A stretch of 64,000 nt of DNA from Metellina segmentata (GCA_947359465.1 OX375880.1:10982120-11046119); one strand, 5' to 3'; counted from the first letter of the stretch, positions 9,850 through 22,029 are shown. Numbers and translations: made by a program. The notes: a model not told the origin generated them from the sequence alone.

Positions 9850-11400
9850 TGTCATTTTCGCAATGTAGGAGGACAAAATTTAATTTTCGTTGTGTCGCAG
9901 ATTGTCAAAAATACAAAAATTCTAAAAAACAGTATGTCCCCTCAGCAAGAGCACGGTTTTATTTTTCTAAACAATTCTTCCTAAAAGGAGGTCCAAAGTC
10001 GATCTTTCTGCTTTGGCTTCAAAACCAATTTGGTGAATACACATTAGTACGCGGAAAACTGAACAATATAGGGGTGCTATTATATTTTCTTTAGCGCTAT
10101 ATAGTGACTATCATCATTAACTTCTGTTCAACTAGGTATGTTTACGTGCTTTTATTTTCTTGGATACTATTTCATTAATTTGCAAGATCCTTTTGAATTT
10201 GTAGATAATTAGCGTCTTCAGAAGTGCTGATTTCAAATTTTAGCTAGACTTTTAACGTATCGTGTTGTGTGTTAGAGATTTATGTATTATAGCCCCATTT
10301 GACTCATATGGACTCATTTGACGTGCGCAGTACGAAATACTTCTTGCGTAATTTTGTGGAACTGATAGATAGCCACGCCCTCTCCGAGTCCGATAGGCGG
10401 TCGAAAGTTGGGTGTAGTTGTATCCTGAGCTTTTTAACGCGTGTATCTGTGAAGTGGACCCGTCCATTATCCTCGTTTTCACAGGTGGTCTTAAAGCCTC
10501 AATGCTGCAATGTCCGATTGAGTGTCAACAAGAGCTACTTCACCTCAGGCGAGTGGGAAGATGTGAAAAAAGACCCCCACGCATATTGAAGCAGGGGTAT
10601 TGCGTATTTTTGCTGTTCTTTTGAACAAAACAGATGTCCCGTTCAAAAGTGATAAACTGAAATGATAATAATGGGGTCTGTTATCGAAGATGCGTTCTAC
10701 TGTGATCGAAAGTTCCCGGAATGATGTCGTAAAACAAAAGGTATCGATTTATTGATACCCTTCTGGGTTCGTATCGAATTTTATTGTATTGCATCAATGG
10801 ACTCATAACGGGGACCACGAAGAGGGAGTTTCACCCGCGTAAATAACTAAAGGTCACACGGTACCATATCAGGTGAGTACGGAGTTTATGGAATAGGATG
10901 GGACGGGAAAAAAAAAACTTTAGTACGGAAAAGTTAACTATTGTAATAAGAAGAAAACGGGCATAAAAAATTAAAATCGGTTTACATCTTCCGTTCGCGC
11001 ATCGTACTTAAAATTTATGAAAAATTGCAAAAATCACTATATTCTTATAATTTTTTTTCTGTGAAAACTTTTAAAATAAACTAGCTTTCGTTTTTGTGCT
11101 TTATTTAAGGTTCAAATAATCTAAATAAATTTCAAATCAATCAAATTTTTTCCGTTCGCGCAACGTCTTAGAAAAAACAGAATTTACCAGTATTTCGAAA
11201 TTTTTACTGCAACTCTTCGGCTTGCTTTGCTAGAACAAAACGACCCAGAACTCACCTCGTGGCATCTCACCCACAACCATACAATTGTTGGGTGTGGTAT
11301 TTACATTGTATTTACAAATATTTACAAATATTTTCCAGAGTTTGATTCTTTGGCTTACTGTGTTTTTTACTTTTTTTTTTTTTTTTTTAATATCTACTAC
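9850..11400. other. No recognisable gene
   Basis: Overlapping frames at 10250-10620 sit in a GC-richer patch with no family motif I recognise. TATCGATTTATTGATACC near 10742 is a short inverted repeat. A T run lies at 11372-11388. Confidence 0.4.
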
Positions 11401-11409
11401 ACATTTAAA

Positions 11410-12690
11410 GTCTGATTTTTTTGAGAAATGAAGCATAACCAATCTAATCTTCAGTGGTGCTCGGATATAGCCATATCTAGCTTCTTGTCCACATACTTTA
11501 TTCGAGGCCTCTGTCACAAGTTTGACGCACCTCTCCACAGCCTGGGTGTGGCAGGGAAACATTTGTATTTCTATGATGGTGCGTGGTGTCAGAATTCAAG
11601 AGTGATTTAATATCGTCTTCAGTTAGGTCCCGCAGCATTAGGGGAGGAACACCACACAAAAATTCCAATTAATAATTTCAATGTAATCGGAAGCTTGAAA
11701 GTTTGTCTTCGATGGTTCGAAATTTCTAACAGTCTTCTTCTTTGGGACGGTTTGTCTTGCTCTCAAAATCCTTCTGTAACCGAGCTCCTGACTATGTCCT
11801 CCATCATCGACAAGCATTGCCAAAAGAACATTATCTGTGTGCGCAAAGAACGCATTTCGTTGTCTTACTGGATCTACAAAACTTGAAGTAAATCATCGGA
11901 TAAATACCGTGATGTTTGGATTGCTTGAAAAACATGTTTTGGTCCGTCAGTAAAATATTTGCTCTTTTTTATGGCAAACCACACTGGAATGTATCATTTT
12001 AAGATGAAGCCAACTTTTTCTTTTAAGTTTCCGGATGGATCTGATGAACTTGTATACAACCTAAGGACTCGGTTGGCCGCAGTTATCCATCTGGAATGGG
12101 ACAAAGGACCTGGGTCCCGATTTGTCAAGTCTTCGGGACAATGTCCCAAGGGGATTGCATTTGAAATGTCAAACAAATACTGTTGCTCTTTGCTCAAATT
12201 CCTGTCTATCAGGAATCGAAGAATCTATGGGTTCATAATTGACCACAGGAAGTTTTTCACAGCAAGTGAGCTGCTGCCCGATTGGCCCACTAAAAGATCT
12301 AGGCCCTGCAGTTTGACCATCAATCTGTTAAAAAATGTGGCGAAATGGAAGCTCTTTAAAATGCATGAAGCATATGCTGTAGCGGTCGTCCTACATGATT
12401 TTCTAGTCGGTGGATGACACCGTTCTTCCTTCCAGTGTAGGTTTAAGTGCCATTCCACCCAACTACTTTTAGTTTTTCTAGAGATATTGATAGTTCAGAC
12501 AAGCGCGCGCGCGCGCGAGAAATAATGCTTTGAGTTAACCATTTGATGAACTCGAGGAAGGAGATACATGTCCAAAATAAGTTGATCCAGGTTCCTGGAG
12601 AAGAGAATAGTGTTCTTTCACATTCCTGAGAAATTGCTTGGCATTCAATTTTTCGACGAACGTTCAAAGAAAAGACCATCAAAGAAAGGA
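11410..12690 (-). pseudogene. Decayed TE-associated protein (SRW-ANR-LRLY family)
   Basis: Minus-strand pieces appear in the expected order of an arthropod repeat-encoded protein I recognise but cannot name: LSKEQQYLFDISNAI, then RDPGPLSHSRWITAANRVLR (near 12110), WFAIKKSKYFTDGPKHVF, MLVDDGGHSQELGYRRIL, NFEPSKTNFQASDY, and CHTQAVERCVKLVTEASNKV with YIRAPLKIR (near 11450). Several stops and frameshifts break it. The family is multicopy and probably belongs to a DNA transposon, but that link is from memory. The plus-strand 152-codon frame over it is a shadow. Confidence 0.6.
12503..12517. repeat. (GC)n microsatellite
   Basis: Seven GC dinucleotides in otherwise AT-rich DNA, inside the decayed TE gene. 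Confidence 0.9.
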
Positions 12691-12699
12691 CATTTTTCT

Positions 12700-13380
12700 T
12701 CTTACAATAGTCAACTTTTCCGCACTAAAGCGTTCCGAAAAAAAAATATTTTTTCGACCCACCCTATTATGGAACCATGATTTGTTGAATGCTTTGTCAA
12801 AAGATCACGAATAATAATGGCATTGTGATGCAAAACTCAAGAGTCATCTCGCCACAGTATAGATCGTTTCGACGAAGGATATAAGAACTAGTTCAATAAC
12901 GTCTCTTATTGTTAAAAACTATTACTTAGCACACCCATTCTCTGACCTGATGGACATACTGATCACGAGTCGAAGTGGATGGTCTACCAGATCGTGAATC
13001 CTCTACTACAGATTCTCTACTTTATTTAAACTTTTTATACCAATCAAATACTGTTTTTGATTGGTATAAAAATCGTTTGTAAAAGCTTTTTTTTTAAAAC
13101 AACTTTTTAAATGTGTTTGTAGCAAAAATTCTATTGCGAAAACGATTGAATGCATGTTTTTTGCTCAGTTCCATTCGACATTTTAGAATATCAACGAAGT
13201 AAAAATTTATTAAAAACAAATTTATTTTCAGACGATAAAATTAAATAAATCCCTGGTTGTTGCCGCATGTTTATACAGAGGCTGTTCACACATTTTTTAG
13301 ACAATGTATATTGTATTCACAAAACTAAATTACATAAAATTCTTGTGTTTTAAATGTTCTATTTGATAGCCCATATTCTA
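12700..13380. other. No recognisable feature
   Basis: AT-rich. The only structure seen is an inverted repeat, ATACCAATCAAATAC...TTGATTGGTAT, at about 13037-13069. Confidence 0.45.
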
Positions 13381-13382
13381 AA

Positions 13383-14183
13383 CTATCTTTCTACACCGTA
13401 ATTTCCAGGATAATAATGCCTTTTGAAGTGTCAGAAGAGGTATTCTATCCCATTCCTCCTGAACAGCTTTCCAGAGTCCTGTAAGGGTTGTGGGACGACA
13501 TTTGGATAATGCAGATTTTAAAAGTCCGAAAGCACAAAAACACATAGATGATACATCGGGAGATTTAGTAGGGATATATCAGTGAAGGGTACGGCCTTGA
13601 TACCGGCTTTTTGTTCCATTTCTTTTAGGAAATTTACAGTGGATTTTGATGTGTGACTGCTAGCTTTGTCTTGATGGAGTTCCACAGATTGATGGCACTG
13701 TGGGTAAAGCGATGGTATTTCATTCTGAAAAATTGGCGATAAAATATGTTCCTAATAGTATTTGGAGTTAATATTGACATTTTCCCCCACTCTCTTTATT
13801 TTTAACTTGCCATTATATGAAAAACCAGCAACAATCATGAATCCCTTAGAAAAACTTTCTTTCGATTCTGTGAACCATGTACTTAAATTTTTTTCTCCCC
13901 TTTTATAATAATAAATGGCTCTTTTTTTGCTGCAATCATTTAATTACACCCATGATTCATCTATTGTGACAATTGTTTTCCATTTTCCTTGGTTTAGATG
14001 CCTACATAGCTTTAATACAATTCAAAAATGGATTCATAGGTTTAATCACTATATTGAGTGAGCTAAGTATCACTCCTTGTGTATTTACTTCGTAAGAACA
14101 ATATTTCTTAAATGTCGAACGAATTATTGATTCTAAACGACATTCAACAACGCCGTCAAAATGCACCCGTAGAAAATTTCGAG
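13383..14183 (-). pseudogene. Mariner/Tc1-superfamily transposase pseudogene
   Basis: Reading the minus strand from 14183: ARNFLRVHFDGVVECRLES (near 14150), GFMIVAGFSYNGKLKIKRV (near 13810), then VELHQDKASSHTSKSTV (near 13670), where HQD carries the second catalytic Asp. CFCAFGLLKSALSKCRPTT, WKAVQEEWDRIPL and KALLSWKLRC follow near 13400. These are the usual landmarks of maT/mariner-like transposases, which cut and paste DNA at TA sites. Frameshifts and stops occur throughout and no TIRs were found. It is dead. Confidence 0.82.
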
Positions 14184-14189
14184 CTTCAA

Positions 14190-15000
14190 AAAAAAAAAAA
14201 AAAAGAGAACTGGGTAAATCTGAAAAAAAGGATCGTACTACCTATAAAACTGGAGTTTTAAGGTATTAAATTGATATTTTCACTGAATAAATACATATTT
14301 ACACTTTAAATGCATTTTTCTCAGAATGTTTTTTTGTGAAAAAATGTGATAGCTCAAAAAATTCTTTACATATTGTTACGGAAATTTAAGTGAATGTTTA
14401 TCACATATGTGTTAGTGTAATAGACAGCAGAAATAGAGATTGCTATATTAGATTTTATTTTATGAGTAATTTTGTCTAAAATGTATCCAAAATTTATTTA
14501 AAAATTCCAGACCAAGTACATTAAATAACATAACTTTATATTTTTTGCAATTTTACCTAACTTGCGGTCTATAACACTTCAGGTGGTTGTACGTCTCTAC
14601 TCACCAAATTGCATTCACATACCTATAATAGCTTTTTAGTTGGAGCACTTTCCCGTAGTTCTAATATTTTGATTGAAAATAATTAAACACCATTATGTAA
14701 TATTTTTCTGCTGATTTCAACAGTTTAACTATCAAATATGCTCTTTTACACTGATATGTCTTTACAATTATGTTGACATTATTAAAAATGTTTTTTTTTT
14801 TTCAAAAACTTTGTTCCTAAGGTAGTCGGATACCTTAAGTTATCCATAAATCTTTTGGAGACAGGCAGTGGAGCAACGTAAATCGAAAAAAAAAATATGT
14901 TAAGTTAAGAAAATTGAATTCATAAAAAATATTCGTCGAAAAAAAGTTGAAATTTCTTAATTCTAAAAGAATTACGTAATGGCTAATTTAAACAGCTAAT
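14190..15000. other. No recognisable feature
   Basis: AT-rich, with poly(A) at about 14188-14204 and several T runs. No open frame of note. Confidence 0.45.
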
Positions 15001-15002
15001 CT

Positions 15003-15115
15003 ATATAAAATGTAAAGTTGGCATCCGTGTGTTTTCTACAAATCAACACCGTTTGACCAATACAAATCAAATTTGGTTCACATGTTCTTCAGAACCCTTT
15101 GGGTGACATAAGCTA
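15003..15115 (-). repeat. Dispersed repeat fragment, minus orientation
   Basis: CAACACCGTTTGACCAATAC and CAAATTTGGTTCACATG are the complement of the block in the repeats at 8130 and 21930. Confidence 0.6.
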
Positions 15116-15199
15116 CATATTCCGTTCTATTTATCCCAGGTGCGCAGAGGGTGGTAAAACCAATTCGAAATCCCCATAGGAATAAATCTTAAATTCGAA

Positions 15200-16170
15200 A
15201 ACACATCCCTGGTGCAAGTTATTGAGTGCAACAAGAAGAACAATAGTGATATTAACACTGCGTGTCTAAACACCGGAATTTCGTCCTTTTTTTTTTTGTT
15301 GCTGAAAACGAACTCGTAAAGTTTTGAAGCAGTCACATAAGGAAATTTTTTTTTAGTTTGTGAAACAGCAGGATTGCGATGAATATTATATGGATAGATA
15401 TATCATGTATACATATTTGTAGAAAGTATGAAAAAGTTAAAACGATGCTAGAAAATTATTTTCCGTAAAGATTGCATTTTTCTATGATTAGTCTGATCAC
15501 TTTTCAATCCATCAAAAATCGCTAAATTTAGTTGCTATGTGTTCAATGTAATCACTAACTGACAACGTAAACTGTTAAGGGGACCTAGCAGCTTAAAATA
15601 AAAGGGAATTTTTGATTAAAATGTCGCCTTACACTGTTTAAAAATGTTGTCCTAGAAAATCAGACTTCCTGCATTTTTTTAAAAGTTATCAGGAGTTTTG
15701 TGAGTGCGATTACTGCTTCGATACCAAAAACTAACTGAAAAACCGATCTGACTGAACTAACCGCATTACCTCGATAGTTATTTTCGATTAATTAAATGAA
15801 ATAGCTTAGAAGACGAAATTTTTCTTTGTCACTGTTACTGATATCATTGCTTGTCTATTTTTATCAAAAAAGAAGGATTTAGTTTTGTTTTACTGTTTGA
15901 TATTTGTTATTCTGTTTCCTTTTTCTGCTTATACGTTATTATTAATCATACCTAAACGTAAACGACAGAACTATGATTTTAAAGGTAAGGTTTTCTCCCT
16001 TCCCCCGATGTACACAACCCAAACCTAAAAGATCTTTTAGGAAGTCCTTACAATAAAAATGTGTTTTTATTTATATCTGACATTGGTTTCGTGAATTTTA
16101 TTTAGATTTTATACATTTGATAAAGTCTCGATTCAAAATTGTAAATAGATAAAGTTTTACTGTCAATCTT
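15200..16170. other. No recognisable feature
   Basis: AT-rich sequence. I see no coding, RNA or repeat signature. Confidence 0.45.
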
Positions 16171-16255
16171 TATTTTGTCTAGACTTTTTTGTCTTGTGTC
16201 TGGCGCAGCTTGGCCGTGTGTGGCCTTTGGGCCATAAAAACCCAACCAACCCCCG
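16171..16255 (+). mobile_element. LINE 3'-end remnant
   Basis: CTGGCGCAGCTTGGCCGTGT...GGGCCATAAAAACCCAACC, followed by AACC repeats. This is a typical 3' tail of an arthropod LINE, with only the last ~85 bp present. Confidence 0.6.
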
Positions 16256-16490
16256 ATGTATAACTTTTCTTTCGGATGGGGACGCCAAAACATTTAATAA
16301 TTTGTCTGGTGTGTATGGTCGTGATATCGCAATAAAAAAATGGAATGTGTCAATCCTATTAGTAAATGTTTGGGGTGTAACGTAGTGGGCCGAGTGGTGG
16401 GCCTTTCTACAAAAAGAAACAGCCTAGTTTAAAAATAACTTGCATTTATTTTGCAATTAATTTATATGTACACTAGAGATTTGCATCCCT

Positions 16491-16850
16491 ATGACATGGG
16501 TGGTGCGAAATAGGCAAAAAAACAGCCCCGGCTTCATCAACGAGCACCGCAAAGAAAAAATCTCCGCCTCCCTCGAATTCTGCAACGGATCTCTTGTGTC
16601 GGCAGACCCCTCATTCCTCCAGCCACAAATCACTGGCACCCCCAAAACAAACGTGACAGCTGTTGCGACATTCATCAGCAGGACTCGGGCATATGTTTCA
16701 GGAATTTGGAATCAAAGGTCAGTGGCGGTGTCTGCGACGTTACAGTGGATACAGTTGAGAGATGCAGCAAAAACGTGGAACGATCGTGGTATCACATTAG
16801 GTGGAAAATCTCGTGGCAGTTTATCTGAAAAAAAATGTAAACAAATTTAA
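16491..16850 (+). other. Unrecognised 119-codon open frame, GC-richer
   Basis: Open from MTWVVRNRQ, with a compositionally protein-like stretch (EKISASLEFCNGSLVSADPS, then TAVATFISRTRAYVSGIW). The DNA is richer in GC than its surroundings, as older TE coding sequence here tends to be. No family is recognised. It may belong with the two frames just downstream. Confidence 0.25.
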
Positions 16851-16982
16851 CTCGTTGTTATTAAAATGCAATACTAGCAAATAAAGCTGATAATAATGCC
16901 ACGAAAATTGCCATATATGCTGCTCTTTACCATAACACATAAAGAAACCACAGCACTTCATGTGTAACGAGGGTTCCAATTC

Positions 16983-17186
16983 ATGGTGCTTTTACCAGTC
17001 TGCGAAAGCAAGATATTTGCCACCAGGTTCTCACAACTTGAAATTTGGACACCAATTAAAGAGGAACATTTGGCAAAGATTTTGCCAATAAAATTTTTAG
17101 AAAGATGTTCTAGGTGCATGACGCAAAATGCAAATTTAAAGTCTACACAGCATGTCAGGTGTCCAAAGGAGAATTTTGTGCCATAA
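16983..17186 (+). other. Unrecognised 67-codon open frame with Cys pairs
   Basis: Encodes LEIWTPIKEEHLAKILPIKF followed by ERCSRCMTQ and HVRCPKE, an arrangement compatible with a small zinc-binding motif. It ends 17 nt before the ATG of the next broken frame. The function is unknown. Confidence 0.25.
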
Positions 17187-17203
17187 AAACTTAACGTCTC
17201 GAA

Positions 17204-17479
17204 ATGGCCACATCAGAAGCAGTTTGTGAGTATAATATAAGGGTACTTTCAACTATTCAACACATTCAGAAAACTTCTGGGTTTACGTTAGGATCTGATA
17301 CCTTAAAACTTGGACAGATAATTGATGCTTGAAAGAATTATCAGCGAAGGAACCGTTTAAATGCCATATTTCAATGTGCTCGAAAGTTAGTGGATAAAGA
17401 AATCACAATAAAGGGATTGGATCTTAAAAAATATTATCACTTAATGGTCCAGGAAAATTTAAACTTCACTCATATGTAG
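17204..17479 (+). pseudogene. Unrecognised 91-codon frame broken by one TGA
   Basis: Starts MATSEAVCEYNIRVLSTIQ and stays open to HMVQ-region codons and a TAG, except for a TGA at 17330-17332 (LGQIID-Ala-stop-KNYQRRNR). Removing that single stop would leave a continuous frame. It reads as degraded real coding sequence, probably TE-derived. No homologue is recognised. Confidence 0.35.
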
Positions 17480-17804
17480 AAAGCAGCTATAGTAAAAACT
17501 TCAATAATTTTTATTTATAATTTTTATTTGTAATTTCTTAGCATTATTTTAATTTGAAAATTTTAAACTGTTTTTTCTCAGACTTCATTTTTTGTATGCA
17601 TCTTATAATTGAAAATGCAAAGGCCTTTTTAATTTTCAATCAATTGACTTCAAATTTGTTGTATATTATATATAAAATCTTATTATGAAACACAGGTATA
17701 CATTTTTAAATATTGTGGTAGAATTTAAAAAAATTTAAATGTGCAGTAAAGTGGCGTTTTTTGTGATATTATACAAATACAAATATTGACGACCAGCTAC
17801 AGGC

Positions 17805-18100
17805 TCAAGCCCAACAAGGCTGGTCCTTTGTTTATGAATTCTCCAATTCCCACTGACTACCCAATTGTGTCTTAAATTCGTACACTCCCTTTGAATTAAC
17901 TCTATTTTCTGGCAACGCGTTCCAACTGTCTATTACCCTATTAAAGTAGTAGTTTTTCCTTAAATCCCGATTAAAATGTGTCTTATTCAATTTATACCCA
18001 TGACCCCTTGTTCTGTTATCCCTATTGAAATTTAAGCCCTCTGTGTCCCCTTGTTTTACAAACTTGAAAAGCTAAATCAAATCCCCCCTCCTTCTTCTTT
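17805..18100 (-). pseudogene. CR1-like LINE ORF2 C-terminus
   Basis: Minus-strand reading gives TRGHGYKLNKTHFNRDLRKN (near 17985), then YYFNRVIDSWNALPENRVNS and KGVYEFKTQLGSQWELENS-stop. RGH-x-x-K, LRKNxFxxRVxxxWNxLP and the trailing F-K are the well-known end of CR1/jockey-type reverse transcriptase proteins. One upstream in-frame stop. Only about 300 bp of a several-kb element remains, a 5' truncation. Confidence 0.85.
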
Positions 18101-18455
18101 TTTCCAGTACCTAGCGTTTCAGGTTTTATTTTTTATCAAGATCTATATATATTCAATACATCTTGAATTCCATACCTGTAAATTTAGATTATAGTTAAAG
18201 GACTATTATAAAAAAATGAAGCTTATATAATAAAAATTAAAAAAGAAATGCACTATAAAAAATTCTTAAAATTTTCAACTTATTTTATTTTAAAAAATTT
18301 TAACACATTTTGAAGAAAATTTATAGTTTCAATGATTTTTAAGGTGCCGGGTCCCCTTAATTTCAACAAATATTAATAACTAGGTTCAAGAAATAACTAA
18401 AATTTTATTTACAAATTATAAATGATTTACACGATTAATTAAATAAAAAGTCATG

Positions 18456-20197
18456 TAGTACGACTTATATGTGAAATAATTGTAAGGAATTGTGCTTTTA
18501 ATGATAGCATACAACTTTCTGCACAAATACTACATATATGAAGATTTACTTTTGGATATGAGGACATCTCAGATTTTGCTTATGGCACTATAGCGGACAT
18601 TTAAAATGGCGGCTTCGGAATATTTTTTGTGCCCTTTTTAAATGTTATTTGATGATGTTAAATGACAACTGTTTAAGTAATGGCGAGTAATTGTTGTTTT
18701 GTTCATGTACTTTGTATATCAAATATGTTATATATTATTGAATATAGCATATTCCATTTGTAAGAAAATGGCGGCCTCTGAGTATATTTTATGTGCTCCT
18801 TTTTTATTGTCATTTGGTGATGTTAATAACGTATTATAAGTGATTTTGCATGAATTGATGCTCTAACATACGTGCATGTCATAATTAAGAAATGAAAAAG
18901 ATCACTACCTTGTTGTTTCATCCTCATGCTGTACAGTTTGCATAGATCAAGTTTAAATATGGGTGCGATTTCATTGTCACTACGAGCATCTTCGATCTAT
19001 GATATAAGTTCGGCAAAGCAATACCATGGTTAGTTTGTTCTATTTCAGTTTCTTGTATGTTCTTTTGTCTCTTGCTCTGTTATATAATGATACGAGGCAT
19101 TGAACATAATACAAGGCATTTAGTGCATTCAGATCACCGACACTCAGTTTCGCGAGCATAGGCCTGTCCTCCAGTTTAAGGGCATAGTGAGAAACACATA
19201 CAGGCCGAATGTACAATAGATGCAGTACATAATGAACTTCCAACTTGAGTACGCAGATAAGAAAATATTGCTTTTGAATTCACTGAACTATTTACTAAAA
19301 CATTCTGACGGGTGAATTTCGTAGAACTATTTGCATTATCCATAGGTTCTTTGTTCCATTTCTGAGCTCTTTGAAGTTTTGTTGTATTGAACTGCAATCT
19401 ACATGATTCGTGAAACTGAGCTTTATGTTGTACCGATGTTGCTTCGACACTTCCTGCATCATCGAGACGTTCCAGATTTATCATTCTTTGTAAACACCCT
19501 GCAATACTAAACCCCACAAGTAAATCAGAAATTGTCTCGTAACCCGTTACCTTTTCTTCACGCTTACTACTATTACTTACTGTCTGCTGGTCACCGAAGA
19601 ACTTCAGACTCGTATTCTTGACAGATAAAACACTTGTTCCACTCTGTTTCTTTGAATTGTCCAGATGTATCAGTAGTGAATGAATTAATCAGCTTAATCC
19701 ACTACATCCACATTTTTTATCTTTTATCTCTTATCGTGTCACCCGTGGAAAAAAGTTAATATGAAAATATAATTATGACTTGGCCCTCGTGTTTATAGCA
19801 TCAATTCATGCAAAATCACATATAATACGCTATTAGCATCACCAAATGACATTAAAAAAAGGAGCACATAAAATACACTCAGAGGCCGCCATTTTGTTAC
19901 AAATTAAATATATGTATATATAAAATATGATATGTACATGTACTTTCTATTTTAAATAATATATAACAACAATTACTCGTCATAATGTAATAGCTTTCAT
20001 TTAACATCAAATAACATTTAAAAGGAGCCCAAAAAATATTACGAAGCCGCCATTTTGAATGTCCGCCATTACTGCCATAGGCGTAATCTGAGATGGCCTC
20101 ATGTCCAAAATTAAATCTTTATATATGTTGTATATGTGCCCCAAGTTGTATGCTTCTATCATTAAAGGCACAATTATTTCACATATCAGCCGTACTA
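18456..20197. mobile_element. Foldback DNA element with ~400-bp inverted arms
   Basis: Left arm 18456-18862 and right arm 19797-20197 are inverted copies. Paired blocks include TAGTACGACTTATATGTG/CACATATCAGCCGTACTA, AAAATGGCGGCTTCGG with its complement, and TTGCATGAATTGATGC/GCATCAATTCATGCAA. By eye the arms are roughly 75-85% alike. The 934-bp centre carries a decayed minus-strand coding piece. Target duplications were not resolved. Arms this long are unusual for a MITE. Confidence 0.85.
19176..19730 (-). pseudogene. TE-encoded protein fragment inside the foldback element
   Basis: The minus strand reads KETEWNKCFICQEYESEVL (near 19640) and, after breaks, RLDDAGSVEATSVQHKAQFH and ESCRLQFNTTKLQRAQKW (near 19390). 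The W-x-K-C-x-x-C-Q and H-x-S-C-R-x-x-F-N-x-T-K-L-x-R-A motifs are familiar from multicopy arthropod and cnidarian repeat proteins of unknown role. Its position between long inverted arms suggests it belongs to the element. Stops and a frameshift disrupt it. Confidence 0.5.
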
Positions 20198-20299
20198 ATG
20201 CCCTATACCACAGTTTAGAACAAAAGGTTGACATCGGATTCCTGTGATAACTGTTTTCGCAAAATAACAATAAACGTTAACGCTGTAGCAACATAACAG

Positions 20300-20665
20300 T
20301 TTTTTTCCAAATTGTGGTGTCGTCGCCCAAAACGGTAACGTGAAAACAATACGAATCGTTCACAAAGAGAAAACAATCAACAGCTAAGATATTTACGTTC
20401 TAATTCGAAGAACATTAAGAATATATATATATATATATATATATACAGCACTTACATCATCACATTAGCTTAATTACACACACATTAATGTACGTATCTC
20501 ACAGTCCAGCGCGGGGTATCAACCTCACCCGCTACTTCTAGCTCTCTCCAACCGTCGTCTCTAACATCCTTTTTCGAACGGTAAATGTCAATAACCAATC
20601 GGAGATCATCTGGACAAACACCGCCTGCAGAGGACGCTCTATTTTCACCTGCTCTTCTTAAGTCG
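20300..20665. repeat. Dispersed repeat, uninterrupted relative of 8480-9303
   Basis: Carries the same blocks as 8480-9303 but without the MITE. The single GTACGTAT at 20490-20497 marks the empty target site. An (AT)n run lies inside at 20421-20445. Confidence 0.75.
20421..20445. repeat. (AT)n microsatellite
   Basis: About 12 AT repeats inside a dispersed repeat. Confidence 0.95.
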
Positions 20666-20864
20666 TAAAGCCACAAGAACAGCAGCTGGCACCAAGATCA
20701 AACCGATCGGAATACATTCGGCATTCCGATGATACAATGGAGTGGACACTTCTCTTAGTGACCTTCCTAAAGGTCAAGCAGAATGGAGCTTCTCACAATG
20801 TCACAACTTGTACCTTTAACCTTCCGAGTTGTCAGAACGTCGTTTCTCGGATCGGTCCGCGTTA

Positions 20865-21105
20865 CCCCTGTTCGAAGAGTAAATGATTGCAACCGGATGG
20901 TTGCGATATCGAATCTAGCCAAAGACCATGTATAAAGGGGGATGATGCACGTTAAATATGTCGTTGCTTCAAATGTCCTCACGTTGGCGTGGTGTGGAAG
21001 TTTGGAGAATGGGTACAGCTCAGGATCTTTCCCTTAGGGTTTCATTCTGCGCAGACGTCCATAACCCGTTGTCTTGCTGCAAAATGAATCAAATACCTAC
21101 CTACC
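20865..21105 (+). mobile_element. SINE, A-type head, ACCT tail
   Basis: GATTGCAACCGGATGG...CGAATCTAGCCAAAGACC, then CTCACGTTGGCGTGG, GATCTTTCCCTTAGGG, and the end AAATACCTACCTACC. The middle of the body is shortened. Confidence 0.78.
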
Positions 21106-21654
21106 TTAAACGTTTTTCCTCCATAATGTCTCTAAGATGTCTTTTTACGTATCAACATAGAATTAAGTGCACAAAATTTTGTAAATGTATGCATTTTGCA
21201 CTATTTTGTTACAATGTATTTGATTTTCATGATATTATCCACTGTCTTTTTATTAGTGTCCTTCAGTTGCCTGCGTCTATCATCAGAGTTCAATCCTCAT
21301 CGCGAGTGACAAAAAAAAAATCCATCTCCGAAGAGACGTCTGTCACGCTCTTGTCACACTAGTCTCCACAGATGCTCACCGAACTTCCATGAACGACCAC
21401 TGCTTCTAGAATCTGGAGTCTTCCTCTTCCACACATTTCACCTTGGTGCGGAATTGTCCACTCCATTTGCACTTTCATCTGTAATGGGCATTGACTTGAA
21501 CTTCCGACTGCACCTGAGATCAGCAGATAGTAACCACTTGAGTTATTGACTCGATGAGAATTTGCGGAATAGTCTGACTTTGCGTGGTGGCTCCCCGACA
21601 ACACATTTGGCTGTTTTCTACAACGTTCTAGCTGAACAACCCAACGTTCTAGCT

Positions 21655-22010
21655 GAACAACCCGGCGTTGTTCGGGTTTCAAATATGACCGCGACAGCTA
21701 AAATACGACCGAGACATTTCCCTGTGTTAACTCAAATACACAAAGCCTGTAGAACATTTTTTCCTTATCCTTGCCCATATAGCAGAAAAACAAACTTTAG
21801 ATTTTAAAATTGAGGCTTCGAGGGGTACTTATAGTACTACCTGTGTACCAATTGCCATGGCTATATTCGTTTAAAGACGGGAAAGAAATAGGTTTCCGCA
21901 GTGTTCTAAAGTAGAACTGTACCAAATTTGGTGTGGATTGGTCAAACGGTGTAGATTTGTATAGAGAATATACACACACATGCACACTTATTTTTTTATA
22001 TGTATAGAAG
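21655..22010. repeat. Dispersed repeat, relative of 7340-8230
   Basis: Shares TTGTTCGGGTTTCAAATATG, one diverged 59-bp unit, CTACCTGTGTACCAATTGCC, ACCAAATTTGGTGTGGATTG and GGTCAAACGGTGTAGA with the element at 7340-8230. Just upstream, AACGTTCTAGCTGAACAACC is tandemly duplicated at 21624-21661. Confidence 0.75.
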
Positions 22011-22029
22011 ATAGATGGGAGATATGAGT

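Noticed and set aside
11959..12417. 152-codon plus-strand frame
   Set aside because: Shadow of the minus-strand TE protein, whose motifs are recognisable and this frame's are not.
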